From an uncultured Flavobacteriaceae bacterium (GTDB lineage: Bacteria; Bacteroidota; Bacteroidia; Flavobacteriales; Flavobacteriaceae): a stretch of DNA of 64,000 bases. Below the pieces are notes generated by a model. That model ran no database searches. It was not told the DNA's origin and saw only the letters and a program-made list of their open reading frames with translations. The position numbers and the translations under genes were made by a program. The stretch covers positions 310,001 through 374,000 of the forward strand of contig CANNCM010000001.1 in the NCBI GenBank assembly GCA_947503105.1, read 5' to 3'. Below are positions 45,028 to 53,557 of this stretch, piece after piece; the stretch's first letter is position 1; every line of letters begins with the position of its first letter.

Positions 45028-46155
45028 TTAATCATTGTCCTCTTCTTCATCTTCGTTGTTTTCTTCAGAAGCTTTATTCCAAACTTTTATCTTGTCATTT
45101 TCTTCAACTCCGTCTATGATTTCAACATTGATGCCATCGGAAATTCCAATTTTTACATCTTTTTTTCGAAAGCTTCCATTGTCGTTTAGAATTTCTACAA
45201 ATGGGTTTTCTGTAATTCTATTAAATTGTAGTAATGCTTCTTTTATGACCATGACGCTGTCTTTGCTTTCTACTTCAATTTCTGCGTTGGCACTATACCC
45301 AGCACGAATTTTATTGCTGGATTCCACTTCTACATCGGCCTTGATGACAAACTGTACTGCTCCTGCTTCTTCTATCCCTTTGGGGGCTACAAAAGTAAGC
45401 TTTGCTGGAAATTCTTTTTCATTAATGGCGCCAAGAATTACTTTAATTTCCTTGCCTTCGTCTAATTTTCCAACTTCCGATTCATCAACCTTGCCTTCAA
45501 AAATCATCTTGCTCATATCGGCTACAGTAGCAATTGTTGTCCCCGCATTGAAATTGTTACTTTGAATAACCTGATCTCCCTCACGAACTGGAATTTCTAA
45601 AATCGTTCCTGGAATTTGAGCGACAATATTCGTATTGGCAGAGCCACCTCCAGAAATAGATCCTTGTCTAATGATTTGATAATCATTTTGTGCTTGGATG
45701 TAGTTCTCTTGTGCTTGATTTAAACTCAGTTCAGTATTCTCGAAATCTTGTCTGGAAATTACACCTTTGTCGTAGAGTGCCTTATTTCTGTCATAAAGTG
45801 TTTTTGAATTATCGAATGATAATCTTGCTGTTTTGATTCGACTTTGAGCACTAACCAAAGCTTGTTCATTTGGAACCACTCGAATTTTGGCAATCAAATC
45901 GCCTTTTTGAACCAAATCGCCTTCTTCAACTAAAATTCTGTCAACAATTCCAGAAATTTGAGGTTTCAGTTCAATTTCTTCTTCTGGATTTAATTTCCCT
46001 GTGGCTACAATTTTGGTGTCCAAAGTGGTATAAAATGGTAGCTCTGTCTTATAGTCCACCACTTCTTTAGTGTTGGAGTCTTTAAAGTATTTTAATACAT
46101 ATACTAAAAGTAATAGCAATACAATTCCTAAAATAATTTTTACTGTTTTATTCAT
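45028..46155 (-). CDS. MacA/HlyD-type periplasmic adaptor
   Basis: A 375-residue adaptor that would link the ABC permeases to the TolC-like protein. It has one N-terminal helix (about 6-23), the lipoyl half-motifs ISGIVDRILVEEGDLVQKGD and VAQIPGTILEIPVREGDQVIQ, a hairpin of helices between them (about 100-165) and barrel domains to an acidic tail (EENNEDEEEDND). It starts 13 bases after the upstream permease gene stops. The substrate is unknown. Confidence 0.92.
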   Translation of the reverse strand: MNKTVKIILGIVLLLLLVYVLKYFKDSNTKEVVDYKTELPFYTTLDTKIVATGKLNPEEEIELKPQISGIVDRILVEEGDLVQKGDLIAKIRVVPNEQALVSAQSRIKTARLSFDNSKTLYDRNKALYDKGVISRQDFENTELSLNQAQENYIQAQNDYQIIRQGSISGGGSANTNIVAQIPGTILEIPVREGDQVIQSNNFNAGTTIATVADMSKMIFEGKVDESEVGKLDEGKEIKVILGAINEKEFPAKLTFVAPKGIEEAGAVQFVIKADVEVESSNKIRAGYSANAEIEVESKDSVMVIKEALLQFNRITENPFVEILNDNGSFRKKDVKIGISDGINVEIIDGVEENDKIKVWNKASEENNEDEEEDND

Positions 46156-46168
46156 TTTTATAATTTAT

Positions 46169-47413
46169 TTATTCTTCTCTTAATGCTTCTATAGGTTTGA
46201 CACTTGTGGCTTTAAATGCAGGTATCAATCCAATTAATGTTCCAAGTATAACTAATATGATGAGGGCTACAAACACAACAGAAATAGAGACCGATGCGTT
46301 AACAAGCGTAGCGTCGTCTCCTTGACCCCAGACCCGATCGATAACTATTAAAATCCAGCCTCCTGAAATGATGCCTAATAGTCCAGAAGTCATCGTCAAA
46401 AATACAGCTTCAACAACAATTTGACGCTTGATTTCAAAAGGCGTTGCCCCCAATGCCCGTCGCACACCAATCTCCTTGGTGCGTTCTTTTACTGTGATGA
46501 GCAAAATATTTCCAATTGCAAACACCCCTGCTATCAGAGTCGCTATTCCAACAAACCACGTTAAAAACTGCATGCCTGTCAAAAATCCAGTAACTTTTTT
46601 AAACTCTTTTCCAAGATTAAAACTTCCAAATGCTCTCTTATCGCGAGGATGAATTTTATTTAAATTTCTTAACAACAACTTTGCGTCTTCTTCAATTTGT
46701 TTGATATTGTACTCCTTTTTACCTGTAATTACAATCCAACCAATATTGTCGCCTTGATTATAAAGCTGCTGAAAGGTTGAAAATGGGATATGGATATCGC
46801 TGGTTGGCCCCATACTGACATCCCCGTTTTGAAAAACACCAATAACAGTAAAGTTGATACTATTTACCTGTATATAGGCGCCTATTGGATTCTCGTCTTT
46901 TTCAAAAAGTTGCTTGTAGATGTCTTCCGAAATTACAGCCACTTTTTTCTTGTTGTTGATGTCGTTTTGATTGATAAAACGCCCTTTCATCATTTTCTTT
47001 TTTTGAACCTTGTCCAAGAGCGGATAATCGCCATTTATTCCATAAGTCCCGGAAAGAAAATTTCGAACCACCAAGCCCTGATTACGATTCCTTGGCACCA
47101 AAAACTCTACTCCTTCTACATTGTCTTTTATTTTATTGACATGACTCAGCTTGAGGCGCACGCGCTTTCCTTCCTGAAACCCTTTGAATGGCATGCTTGT
47201 ACTTTGTCCCCACACAAAAACACTGTTTGTTGCAAAGTCGCCAAAAATTCGATTAAAAGAATTTTCCATACCGCGTGCAGCACCCAAAAGTGCTATCAAC
47301 AACAAAATTCCCCACCAAACTCCAACCATAGTAATTGCTGTGCGTAATTTGTTCTTAGTTACACTATCATAGACTTCTTGCCATGTATCTCTTTGAAATA
47401 AAAATTTTATCAT
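46169..47413 (-). CDS. MacB-type ABC transporter permease (second of two)
   Basis: A 414-residue protein with one N-terminal TM helix, a MacB-type periplasmic domain (about 50-280) and the FtsX C-terminal block with three helices (about 290-405). It carries ITVKERTKEIGVRRALGATPFEIKRQI, the loop motif that contacts the ATPase. It follows the other permease by one base and would pair with it as a heterodimer on the ATP-binding subunit. Confidence 0.92.
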   Translation of the reverse strand: MIKFLFQRDTWQEVYDSVTKNKLRTAITMVGVWWGILLLIALLGAARGMENSFNRIFGDFATNSVFVWGQSTSMPFKGFQEGKRVRLKLSHVNKIKDNVEGVEFLVPRNRNQGLVVRNFLSGTYGINGDYPLLDKVQKKKMMKGRFINQNDINNKKKVAVISEDIYKQLFEKDENPIGAYIQVNSINFTVIGVFQNGDVSMGPTSDIHIPFSTFQQLYNQGDNIGWIVITGKKEYNIKQIEEDAKLLLRNLNKIHPRDKRAFGSFNLGKEFKKVTGFLTGMQFLTWFVGIATLIAGVFAIGNILLITVKERTKEIGVRRALGATPFEIKRQIVVEAVFLTMTSGLLGIISGGWILIVIDRVWGQGDDATLVNASVSISVVFVALIILVILGTLIGLIPAFKATSVKPIEALREE

Positions 47414-47414
47414 G

Positions 47415-48644
47415 TTAGTCGTCTCTTAGTGCTACAATGGGTTTTATTTTTGATGCTTTTTTTGCTGGGACATATCCTGCTAAAGTCCCTGCTGCAATCA
47501 GTGTAAATGTCGCCCCCAATACCAAAGACTGACTTACACTTGGATTTGTGATAAAATACGTTTTCAAACTTGGACCAAACCACTCCAAAACACCAACACC
47601 AGCCAAAAGCCCAAAATAGCCCGCTATTGTGGTAATTAGTATAGACTCTATCAAAATAATAGAAATAATAGCTCGAGGAGAAGCGCCTAATGCTTTTCGA
47701 ATCCCAATTTCCTTTGTACGCTCTTTTACAATAAAAATCATAATATTACTAATTCCAACAATCCCTGCAATGAGCGTCCCCATACCAATAATTAGAATTA
47801 AAATCCCCAAGACAGAGGTCATTTGATTGATCCCTTTGTTTTGCATGGCCATATTGAAAACTCGAATGGCGCGTTGATCGTTTTTAGCTACTGAAAAACG
47901 CTCTTTTAATTTTTTTTCTAAGTCCAAACTAAAATCAATGGCCTGATCATAATCATATTTTGGATTATAAGTCAGATTGATTTGATCGACATAATCATTA
48001 TTTCCATAGATAAGTTGTGCCGTAGTCAAAGGCATATATATAATACGCTCCTCGTCATCGCCGCCATCATCTTTGAATACGCCAACAACTTGATATGGAA
48101 TGCCACTCAAATTGATGTATTTGCCTAAAGGGTCTTCTTTCAGGAACAAATCTTGACGCACCAAATCTCCGATAACAATAGTTTTGGTTTGTGTCTGCAT
48201 ATCGCGCTGATTGATATAGCGGCCTTGAGTGACTTTTGTTTTTTCTAAATATTGATGATCGGGATGTACAGCTCTTAAGGAGTAATTGTTTTTTTCATTT
48301 TTATAACTCGCAGATACATTTCGAAAAAGTTTGGAGGTTATAAACTCTATACTTGGATCAAAATCTGATTTGATATAATCATAATCTTGATTTTTAAATT
48401 GAATTCTACGCCCCGCTTGAAGCCCTTTGTTGGCCTTAGTTGTGCGCCCAGAACGAATATAAACCGCATTGGCAGCATCGTCTACAAAAGCTTCAGAAAA
48501 GGTATTGTTTAGACCATTGGCAAGACCAAAAAGAATGGTAAACAAAAGAATGGCAAAAGCAACCGTAAACCCAGAAAGTAGACTTCGGGTTCTATTTTTG
48601 TTTATGCTTTGAAATATTTCGCGCCAAAGATCAACATCAAACAT
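47415..48644 (-). CDS. MacB-type ABC transporter permease (first of two)
   Basis: A 409-residue paralogue of the next permease, with the same layout: N-terminal TM, periplasmic domain (about 50-275), FtsX block (about 285-400) and the coupling loop FIVKERTKEIGIRKALGASPRAIISI. Its start overlaps the end of the ATPase gene by eight bases. Two divergent permeases here replace the single fused MacB of enterobacteria. Confidence 0.92.
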   Translation of the reverse strand: MFDVDLWREIFQSINKNRTRSLLSGFTVAFAILLFTILFGLANGLNNTFSEAFVDDAANAVYIRSGRTTKANKGLQAGRRIQFKNQDYDYIKSDFDPSIEFITSKLFRNVSASYKNEKNNYSLRAVHPDHQYLEKTKVTQGRYINQRDMQTQTKTIVIGDLVRQDLFLKEDPLGKYINLSGIPYQVVGVFKDDGGDDEERIIYMPLTTAQLIYGNNDYVDQINLTYNPKYDYDQAIDFSLDLEKKLKERFSVAKNDQRAIRVFNMAMQNKGINQMTSVLGILILIIGMGTLIAGIVGISNIMIFIVKERTKEIGIRKALGASPRAIISIILIESILITTIAGYFGLLAGVGVLEWFGPSLKTYFITNPSVSQSLVLGATFTLIAAGTLAGYVPAKKASKIKPIVALRDD

Positions 48645-49338
48645 GTGCTTCTGCTCTTACTTGTTTTACAACATTATCTTCCATAATCACACCATCTTTT
48701 AGCCGTACTATACGCTTGCACATTGCAGCAATATCTTCTTCGTGTGTTACGATCAAGATGGTTTTTCCCTCGTCATTGAGCTGCTGCAAAAAAGCCATAA
48801 TGTCATAAGACGTCGTTGTGTCCAATGCCCCTGTTGGCTCGTCGGCCAAAAGAAGTTTTGGCTCTGAGGCCAGTGCTCTTGCTATAGCAACACGCTGTTT
48901 TTGACCTCCAGAAAGTTCGCTAGGCAAGTGTGTTGCCCAATCTAAAAGTCCTACTTTTTTCAAATGAAACTTAGCTTTTTCTTGACGCTTTTTACGTTTC
49001 AATCCCTGATAATATAGCGGCAATGCAACGTTCTCTAATGCGTTTTTGTAGTTAATCAAATTAAATGACTGAAAAATAAACCCTAAAAATTTGTTCCTGT
49101 AAACCGCTGCTTTCTTTTCGGTTAGATTTTTAATAGGAACTTCATCTAAGATATAGTCCCCTTCATCTGCCTCGTCAAGCATTCCAATAATATTGAGAAG
49201 TGTAGATTTTCCAGACCCCGACGAACCCATTATGGCTACCATTTCTCCTTTATCTACAAAAAGATCAATCCCTTTCAACACATGAAGACTGGAATTTCCT
49301 ATTGGATAAGATTTATGGAGTTTTTGAATTTTTAACAT
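48637..49338 (-). CDS. ABC transporter ATP-binding protein (MacB/LolD-type)
   Basis: The 233-residue ATPase has Walker A GSSGSGKST (about 37-45), Q-loop FQSFNLI, signature LSGGQKQRVAIARAL (about 142-156), Walker B LLLADEPTGALD and the switch His in IVTHEE. It is the first gene of the six-gene unit ending in tsaB. The 230 bases upstream to the divergent regulator gene are A/T-rich, and I see no full TAnnTTTG match for this strand there. Confidence 0.95.
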   Translation of the reverse strand: MLKIQKLHKSYPIGNSSLHVLKGIDLFVDKGEMVAIMGSSGSGKSTLLNIIGMLDEADEGDYILDEVPIKNLTEKKAAVYRNKFLGFIFQSFNLINYKNALENVALPLYYQGLKRKKRQEKAKFHLKKVGLLDWATHLPSELSGGQKQRVAIARALASEPKLLLADEPTGALDTTTSYDIMAFLQQLNDEGKTILIVTHEEDIAAMCKRIVRLKDGVIMEDNVVKQVRAEAHV

Positions 49339-49568
49339 GTATTTATTTTGATTCTTTTTTTAATACTAAGAGTATGACGATAAAACTGATGTTTTGTTAC
49401 ACTTTCATTTAGAATAATAGAACGAAATGTGAATTTATTTTTTTTGCTTCAAAAAATGAAACGGTCTTTTCTGTTGGATTTATTTTTTTCTTTATATTTA
49501 GTTCATCTTTTGCGTTGGCCCCGGCGTAATAAATCGTATAAATAATCATTAAAAAACGCAGCCTACTT

Positions 49569-49805
49569 ATGATCTCCCAAAGAGCAAAACAATTGTTGTT
49601 AAAAAAATTAAGCCATCGAATTAAAACTATTCGAAAGAGTAAAAATCTGTCTCAACAAGCGATGGCCAAAAAATGTGGAATGGATTTTGGAAGCTATTCA
49701 AATATTGAAAATGGCAAACGCAACGTTACTATTTTTACACTTCAAAGAATCGTAAAAGAACTAAAAATTTCTTTTGACGAACTCTTTAATTTCAAGGGGT
49801 ATTAG
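49569..49805 (+). CDS. XRE-type helix-turn-helix regulator
   Basis: A 78-residue Cro/C1-type DNA-binding protein. The helix-turn-helix lies in LSQQAMAKKCGMDFGSYSNIENGKRNVTIFTLQRIVKEL (about 27-66, with the recognition helix near GSYSNIENG). No sensor domain follows. It is divergent from the ABC export operon and its end overlaps the convergent CxxC mini-protein gene by 14 bases. It could control either neighbour; the sequence does not settle this. Confidence 0.85.
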   Translation: MISQRAKQLLLKKLSHRIKTIRKSKNLSQQAMAKKCGMDFGSYSNIENGKRNVTIFTLQRIVKELKISFDELFNFKGY

Positions 49806-50013
49806 AACTTTTCTTTAAATACTTATACAAAAATAGTGCTAATCCTCCAATGAGGACATATGGAATAACCATTAGATAAACAATTCCATCATTGACCCCT
49901 TTGGCTGTGGATTGCCCTGCTTCACTTTCCAATACGGCTCTGCACATTGCACACTGAGCATTAGCATAGATGCCAAAACAAATGAGAACTAAATATGTAC
50001 AAACTCTTTTCAA
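49792..50013 (-). CDS. Small exported CxxC membrane protein in cytochrome oxidase cluster
   Basis: Not recognised as a named family. The 73-residue product has a signal-like N-terminus (about 1-20, ending ANAQ) followed at once by CAMC (Cys21 and Cys24), then about 20 polar residues and one TM helix (about 45-65) with a basic tail. The mature protein would face the periplasm with a CxxC near its end. It is the last gene after DUF420 and SCO (four-base spacing), so copper or heme delivery to the oxidase is a reasonable guess. Confidence 0.72.
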   Translation of the reverse strand: MKRVCTYLVLICFGIYANAQCAMCRAVLESEAGQSTAKGVNDGIVYLMVIPYVLIGGLALFLYKYLKKSSNTP

Positions 50014-50017
50014 AAAT

Positions 50018-50557
50018 TTAGGCGTAATATGGTGAAATCATCATGTAAACAATTACTCCAGTGACGGCCACATAGAGCCAAACAGGGTAGGCATATTTTA
50101 CAATTTTCTTGTGAGCTGCATAATCCTTCAAATAGGCACGAACATAACTGTGTAAAACTAAAGGAATCACAATGATAGAAAGTAGAATATGGGAAATCAA
50201 TATAAAGTAGTAAATGTACTTTATGGCTCCTTCTCCACCAAAGGGTGTAGGGTCGCTTGTCATGTGGTAGGCCACATACATTAAAAGAAAAACTAAAGAG
50301 CATGCAATTGCGGTTTTCATGAGGTTTTCATGCAGAGAGACTTTTTTGTTTTTTATCGCAAGAAGTGCCGCAATGAGTATTACCGCTGTAATTCCATTGA
50401 TGGAGGCATAAATGGGCGGTAGAAATGTGAGTGCTTCAACGTTTGGTAATCGAATTCCAAAAAGTAGTGCTACAACAACTGGGATCGCAATGGATACAAT
50501 ATTGATCCATAATTTAAGTTTAGTGTCAATTGGTTTTGGTGTGTTACTCATGTTCAA
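50018..50557 (-). CDS. DUF420 membrane protein
   Basis: A 179-residue DUF420 protein with five hydrophobic helices. Conserved His residues occur in MYVAYHMTSDPTPFGGEG and the following SHILLSIIVIPLVLHSYVRAY, where they may bind a metal or heme. DUF420 (CtaM-like in Gram-positives) often sits with cytochrome oxidase genes and is linked to their assembly. The start overlaps the SCO gene end by 14 bases. Confidence 0.88.
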   Translation of the reverse strand: MNMSNTPKPIDTKLKLWINIVSIAIPVVVALLFGIRLPNVEALTFLPPIYASINGITAVILIAALLAIKNKKVSLHENLMKTAIACSLVFLLMYVAYHMTSDPTPFGGEGAIKYIYYFILISHILLSIIVIPLVLHSYVRAYLKDYAAHKKIVKYAYPVWLYVAVTGVIVYMMISPYYA

Positions 50558-51290
50558 GTAATTTTAAAATATCTTCTTTTAACGCTGAAATTTCTTCAGA
50601 CTCTCCTTCGTCATTTATTTGTTCTCTTTCGCTAATAATTCCTTTATAATAAATTTTTGGGTTACCAAAATCGTCAGTTCGAGAACGAATATAGCCCTCT
50701 TTGTCTATGAGTGCAAAATTTCCAGAATGCTCAAAACCTCCTGCAGCACCTTCTACTTCTGCAGCATAAAGATTAAACCCGACGTTGGCAAGGTTGTAAA
50801 TAGCATCTTGTTGTCCCGTTAGAAAATGCCAATTTGGATTGTTCACACCATATTGATCTGCATAATTTTTCAAGACCTCAACAGTGTCAAAATCTGGGTT
50901 GATGGTAAAAGAGGCAATTCCAAAATCTTCGCGCTTAGGAAAGGTATTCTGAATATCGACTAAATTTTGATTCATTTTTGGACAAATTGTGGGGCAAGTG
51001 GTAAAGAAAAACTCTACCAAATACACTTTCCCTTCAAAGTCCTTGTTGGTGATGGTTTTGCCATTTTGATTGGTAAAGCTAAAAGGCATGACTTTTTTTC
51101 GTTCACCATTGATCACTAAATATGAAAGTTGAGTATCGTCTTTTGTTTGCAACTTGACATCTTCGCTTCGGCTTTCTATTCTAGTGATGTCTTTATTTTG
51201 TATTCTTTCAATTATTTTTGGAACAAAAATAATCCCAAAAACAAGAATAATAAAGGCGATGCCTACGTATGAATAGTTAGTTGATTTCAT
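50544..51290 (-). CDS. SCO family copper chaperone
   Basis: A 248-residue membrane-anchored thioredoxin-fold protein that helps place copper into the CuA site of cytochrome oxidase. It has an N-terminal TM (about 8-25), the CPTIC copper motif with Cys99 and Cys103 (in TTCPTICPKM), and the distal His in the FEHSGNFALID stretch. Length and order fit SCO1/SenC. It overlaps DUF420 by 14 bases and the upstream unknown gene by 14 bases, so all are translationally coupled. Confidence 0.93.
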   Translation of the reverse strand: MKSTNYSYVGIAFIILVFGIIFVPKIIERIQNKDITRIESRSEDVKLQTKDDTQLSYLVINGERKKVMPFSFTNQNGKTITNKDFEGKVYLVEFFFTTCPTICPKMNQNLVDIQNTFPKREDFGIASFTINPDFDTVEVLKNYADQYGVNNPNWHFLTGQQDAIYNLANVGFNLYAAEVEGAAGGFEHSGNFALIDKEGYIRSRTDDFGNPKIYYKGIISEREQINDEGESEEISALKEDILKLLEHE

Positions 51291-51996
51291 TGTTTAAAAT
51301 ATCGTCTGCCCTACGCGTGGTCGAGCTAAAATTTCCTTTTCGTTTTTGGCGGTATTCTGTAAATAGAATACGGATATCTTCACTCATTTTGTTTTTCAAC
51401 TCGGAGACTTCAAGAACATTATATGAAGTCATCCCATACATTGGAAAATTTTCTTCTTTTTGGGCTTTTGTTCGATCGTCCAAACGTCCGCGTTGGTGTT
51501 TTTCTTTATCTATAATAAACACTTCATTGGAGGACAAATCGGAGCGTAGTGCTTTAGAACTTTTTAAATTGGTATAAACTTCTTTAATATCATCGACAGA
51601 GCCAAAGGCAAAAGTCCAGTACTTTAAAGGTTCAAAAGTACTGAGTTCTTTTTGTAATTCTTGAGCTCGAAGTTTTGCAGTTTCCGGTAAAAGAATAACA
51701 ACTTGAAATCGCTTAAATCCAAGAAACTTATCGTAAACTAATTCTTTTAAATTGAGTGCTGGTGTAGCATCTTTCAAAGGGTCCTCTCCCAAAAAGCCAA
51801 GCACAGTCAAATGGTTTTCTAGGGAGACATTTGAGCCGTCTTCGGTTAGAAAATTACGGAGTTCTGGCAGATTACTTTTAACAATATCAAGGGTATTGTA
51901 GTTGTGCTTAGATGGATAGAGAAACAACAAAAACAGTACTGGAAGAAAAAACAGTACAGAAAGCACTAGAGGTTTTTTGATTTTCGAGTCCATCAT
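51277..51996 (-). CDS. Cysteine-free membrane-anchored protein, possible thioredoxin-fold relative, in oxidase cluster
   Basis: Not assigned to a named family. It has 239 residues with an N-terminal TM anchor (about 8-27) and a periplasmic domain with a strand-helix pattern (HLTVLGFLGEDPL, then QVVILLPETA, WTFAFGS, EVFIIDKEKHQRGRLDDRT) that recalls SCO/thioredoxin-like proteins. No Cys is present, so it cannot be a redox chaperone of the normal kind. It starts right after a terminator-promoter pair and overlaps the SCO gene by 14 bases. Confidence 0.75.
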   Translation of the reverse strand: MMDSKIKKPLVLSVLFFLPVLFLLFLYPSKHNYNTLDIVKSNLPELRNFLTEDGSNVSLENHLTVLGFLGEDPLKDATPALNLKELVYDKFLGFKRFQVVILLPETAKLRAQELQKELSTFEPLKYWTFAFGSVDDIKEVYTNLKSSKALRSDLSSNEVFIIDKEKHQRGRLDDRTKAQKEENFPMYGMTSYNVLEVSELKNKMSEDIRILFTEYRQKRKGNFSSTTRRADDILNNEIN

Positions 51997-52000
51997 GGTA

Positions 52001-52008
52001 CAAAAGTA
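52001..52008 (-). promoter_or_regulatory. -7 promoter element upstream of the SCO sub-operon
   Basis: TACTTTTG on the minus strand, an exact TAnnTTTG match five bases before the ATG at 51996 (a second ATG is at 51993). It overlaps the T run of the terminator before it. If used, the leader would be nearly absent. Confidence 0.4.
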
Positions 52009-52038
52009 AAAAGACGGTTATAATTAACCGCCTTTTTT
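52003..52038 (-). terminator. Terminator between subunit IV gene and the SCO sub-operon
   Basis: On the minus strand GGCGGTTA and TAACCGTC pair (with one G-U) around a four-base loop, followed by TTTTTACTTTT. It lies 22 bases after the end of the subunit IV gene. Confidence 0.7.
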
Positions 52039-52059
52039 TCTATAATATATTCTTAATTT

Positions 52060-52503
52060 TTAAAAGTCTCTTTTGATGAATCCATTGGTATAAACAGATT
52101 CAATATAACCGCCTTCTTGCAACAAAATAAAGATCAGGTAAGATATTAGGAAAACTGCAGTCCATACGACTAGTCTTCTAAGAGATTTTGTTTCATCGCG
52201 CATGTGCATAAAGTCCCATGTGATATAATAGGCTTTTATGATGGTAAGGACAATGAAAATTAGATTTAAACTTTTGGTGTATATAAAAGCAGAAAATATA
52301 ATATTTAAAAGTGTTGCTCCAAGACCGCCTTCAAATGGTGTCATTGAAGGACTCATAAGAATTTCTGGTTTATATATTCCCAGAACAACTTCTACAGCTG
52401 TTACAATTGTAAGAAGTAGAAGTACTCCCCAAATTTTTTGAGTATTGGATTTAAATTTGATTAAACCTCTGAAAATTTCTAGTTGATGTGCGTGATCTGC
52501 CAT
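52060..52503 (-). CDS. Cytochrome c oxidase subunit IV family protein
   Basis: A small accessory subunit of the terminal oxidase, 147 residues with three hydrophobic helices (about 24-44, 62-85, 105-130). The central AYYITWDFMHMRDETKSLRRLV is the family-like stretch. It lies 18 bases after the large subunit III gene. The catalytic subunits I and II are not in this window. Confidence 0.88.
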   Translation of the reverse strand: MADHAHQLEIFRGLIKFKSNTQKIWGVLLLLTIVTAVEVVLGIYKPEILMSPSMTPFEGGLGATLLNIIFSAFIYTKSLNLIFIVLTIIKAYYITWDFMHMRDETKSLRRLVVWTAVFLISYLIFILLQEGGYIESVYTNGFIKRDF

Positions 52504-52521
52504 TTTTAAAAAATTATAGTA

Positions 52522-53523
52522 TTAAACAAGGTAGAAGAATGTGAATACGAATACCCATACCAAATCTACAAAGTGCCAATAAAGCCCTACTTTTTCTACC
52601 ATTTCATAGTTTTTTCTGCGCTCGTAAGTACCGATAATAACATTAAAGAAAATGATAATATTGATAACGACTCCAGATAATACGTGAAATCCATGAAAGC
52701 CAGTAATAAAGAAGAAAAAGTCGGCAAATAGTGGCGCGCCGTATTCGTTAACTTCCAAGTTTGCTCCTTTCACATAACGCTTTCCGTTTGTTTTCAATTG
52801 ACTTAGGGATTCGGCTCTAGAAAGGACCGTTTTTTCGCCTTCTTCGTTGATGGTTTGAGTACGGATCAAAATATTTGGGTGTGCTTCTAGCCCATGGTAG
52901 ATATCTTCTACAGAAAATGCTGGTAAAGCCCCTTCATCTACGAACCAAAGTCCATTTTTATTTTGATGCTGTGTGCGTTCTGTATGCGCTGCTACTGCAA
53001 ATTCTTCAACGGGTACTCTTTTAAAAACGGTTTCGCCATCTATGGTTTTGTACGCTCCAAATTGAAGAATATTTCCGCCTTTGGTTTGAACAGCGCCATA
53101 GTCTCCTTGAATGAATGTTGCCCATTCCCATGCTTGAGATCCAACAAATATGATTCCACCAATAATGGTGAAAAACATATACCAAATGACTTTGTTTTTT
53201 TTCATTTGATGACCTGCGTCAACAGCAAGTACCATTGTTACCGAAGACATGATCAATACAAATGTCATAAAAGCAACATAAATCATTGGGAGTTCTTGAC
53301 CATGCAAAAAAGGAACGTGTGTAAATACCTCATCGGCAATGGGCCAATAATCTATAAATTTAAATCTTGAGAAACCATAAGCGGCCAAAAAGCCAGAAAA
53401 TGTTAGAGCATCTGAAACAATGAAAAACCACATCATCATTTTTCCATAACTTGCTTTTAGTGGCTGATTGCCGCCACCCCAAGTTTTTCCTTCTGTTCCT
53501 GTGCTAACTACCGTAGAATTCAT
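52522..53523 (-). CDS. Cytochrome c oxidase subunit III with large periplasmic-type insertion
   Basis: A 333-residue subunit III of the heme-copper oxidase. The core has MMMWFFIVSDALTFSGFLAAYG, then helices up to GSQAWEWATFI, GFHGFHVLSGVVINI and YWHFVDLVWVFVFTFFYLV. A hydrophilic stretch of about 120 residues (about 141-262) separates the helix ending QAWEWATF from the GFHGFH helix; normal subunit III has a short loop there. It follows the shorter subunit III-like gene. The insertion might bind a donor cytochrome or another subunit. Confidence 0.92.
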   Translation of the reverse strand: MNSTVVSTGTEGKTWGGGNQPLKASYGKMMMWFFIVSDALTFSGFLAAYGFSRFKFIDYWPIADEVFTHVPFLHGQELPMIYVAFMTFVLIMSSVTMVLAVDAGHQMKKNKVIWYMFFTIIGGIIFVGSQAWEWATFIQGDYGAVQTKGGNILQFGAYKTIDGETVFKRVPVEEFAVAAHTERTQHQNKNGLWFVDEGALPAFSVEDIYHGLEAHPNILIRTQTINEEGEKTVLSRAESLSQLKTNGKRYVKGANLEVNEYGAPLFADFFFFITGFHGFHVLSGVVINIIIFFNVIIGTYERRKNYEMVEKVGLYWHFVDLVWVFVFTFFYLV

Positions 53524-53557
53524 AGTTGAAATAATTTTTTGAGTTGTGCAAAAATAA

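Noticed and set aside
45035-45565. 176-residue Ser-rich plus-strand frame opposite the MacA-like adaptor
   Set aside because: Ser/Leu-rich antisense shadow of a normal adaptor gene.
46790-47347. 185-residue reading frame on the plus strand inside the ABC permease gene
   Set aside because: It lies wholly antisense to a clear MacB-type permease and its composition looks like reverse-frame shadow, with no signal or family motif.
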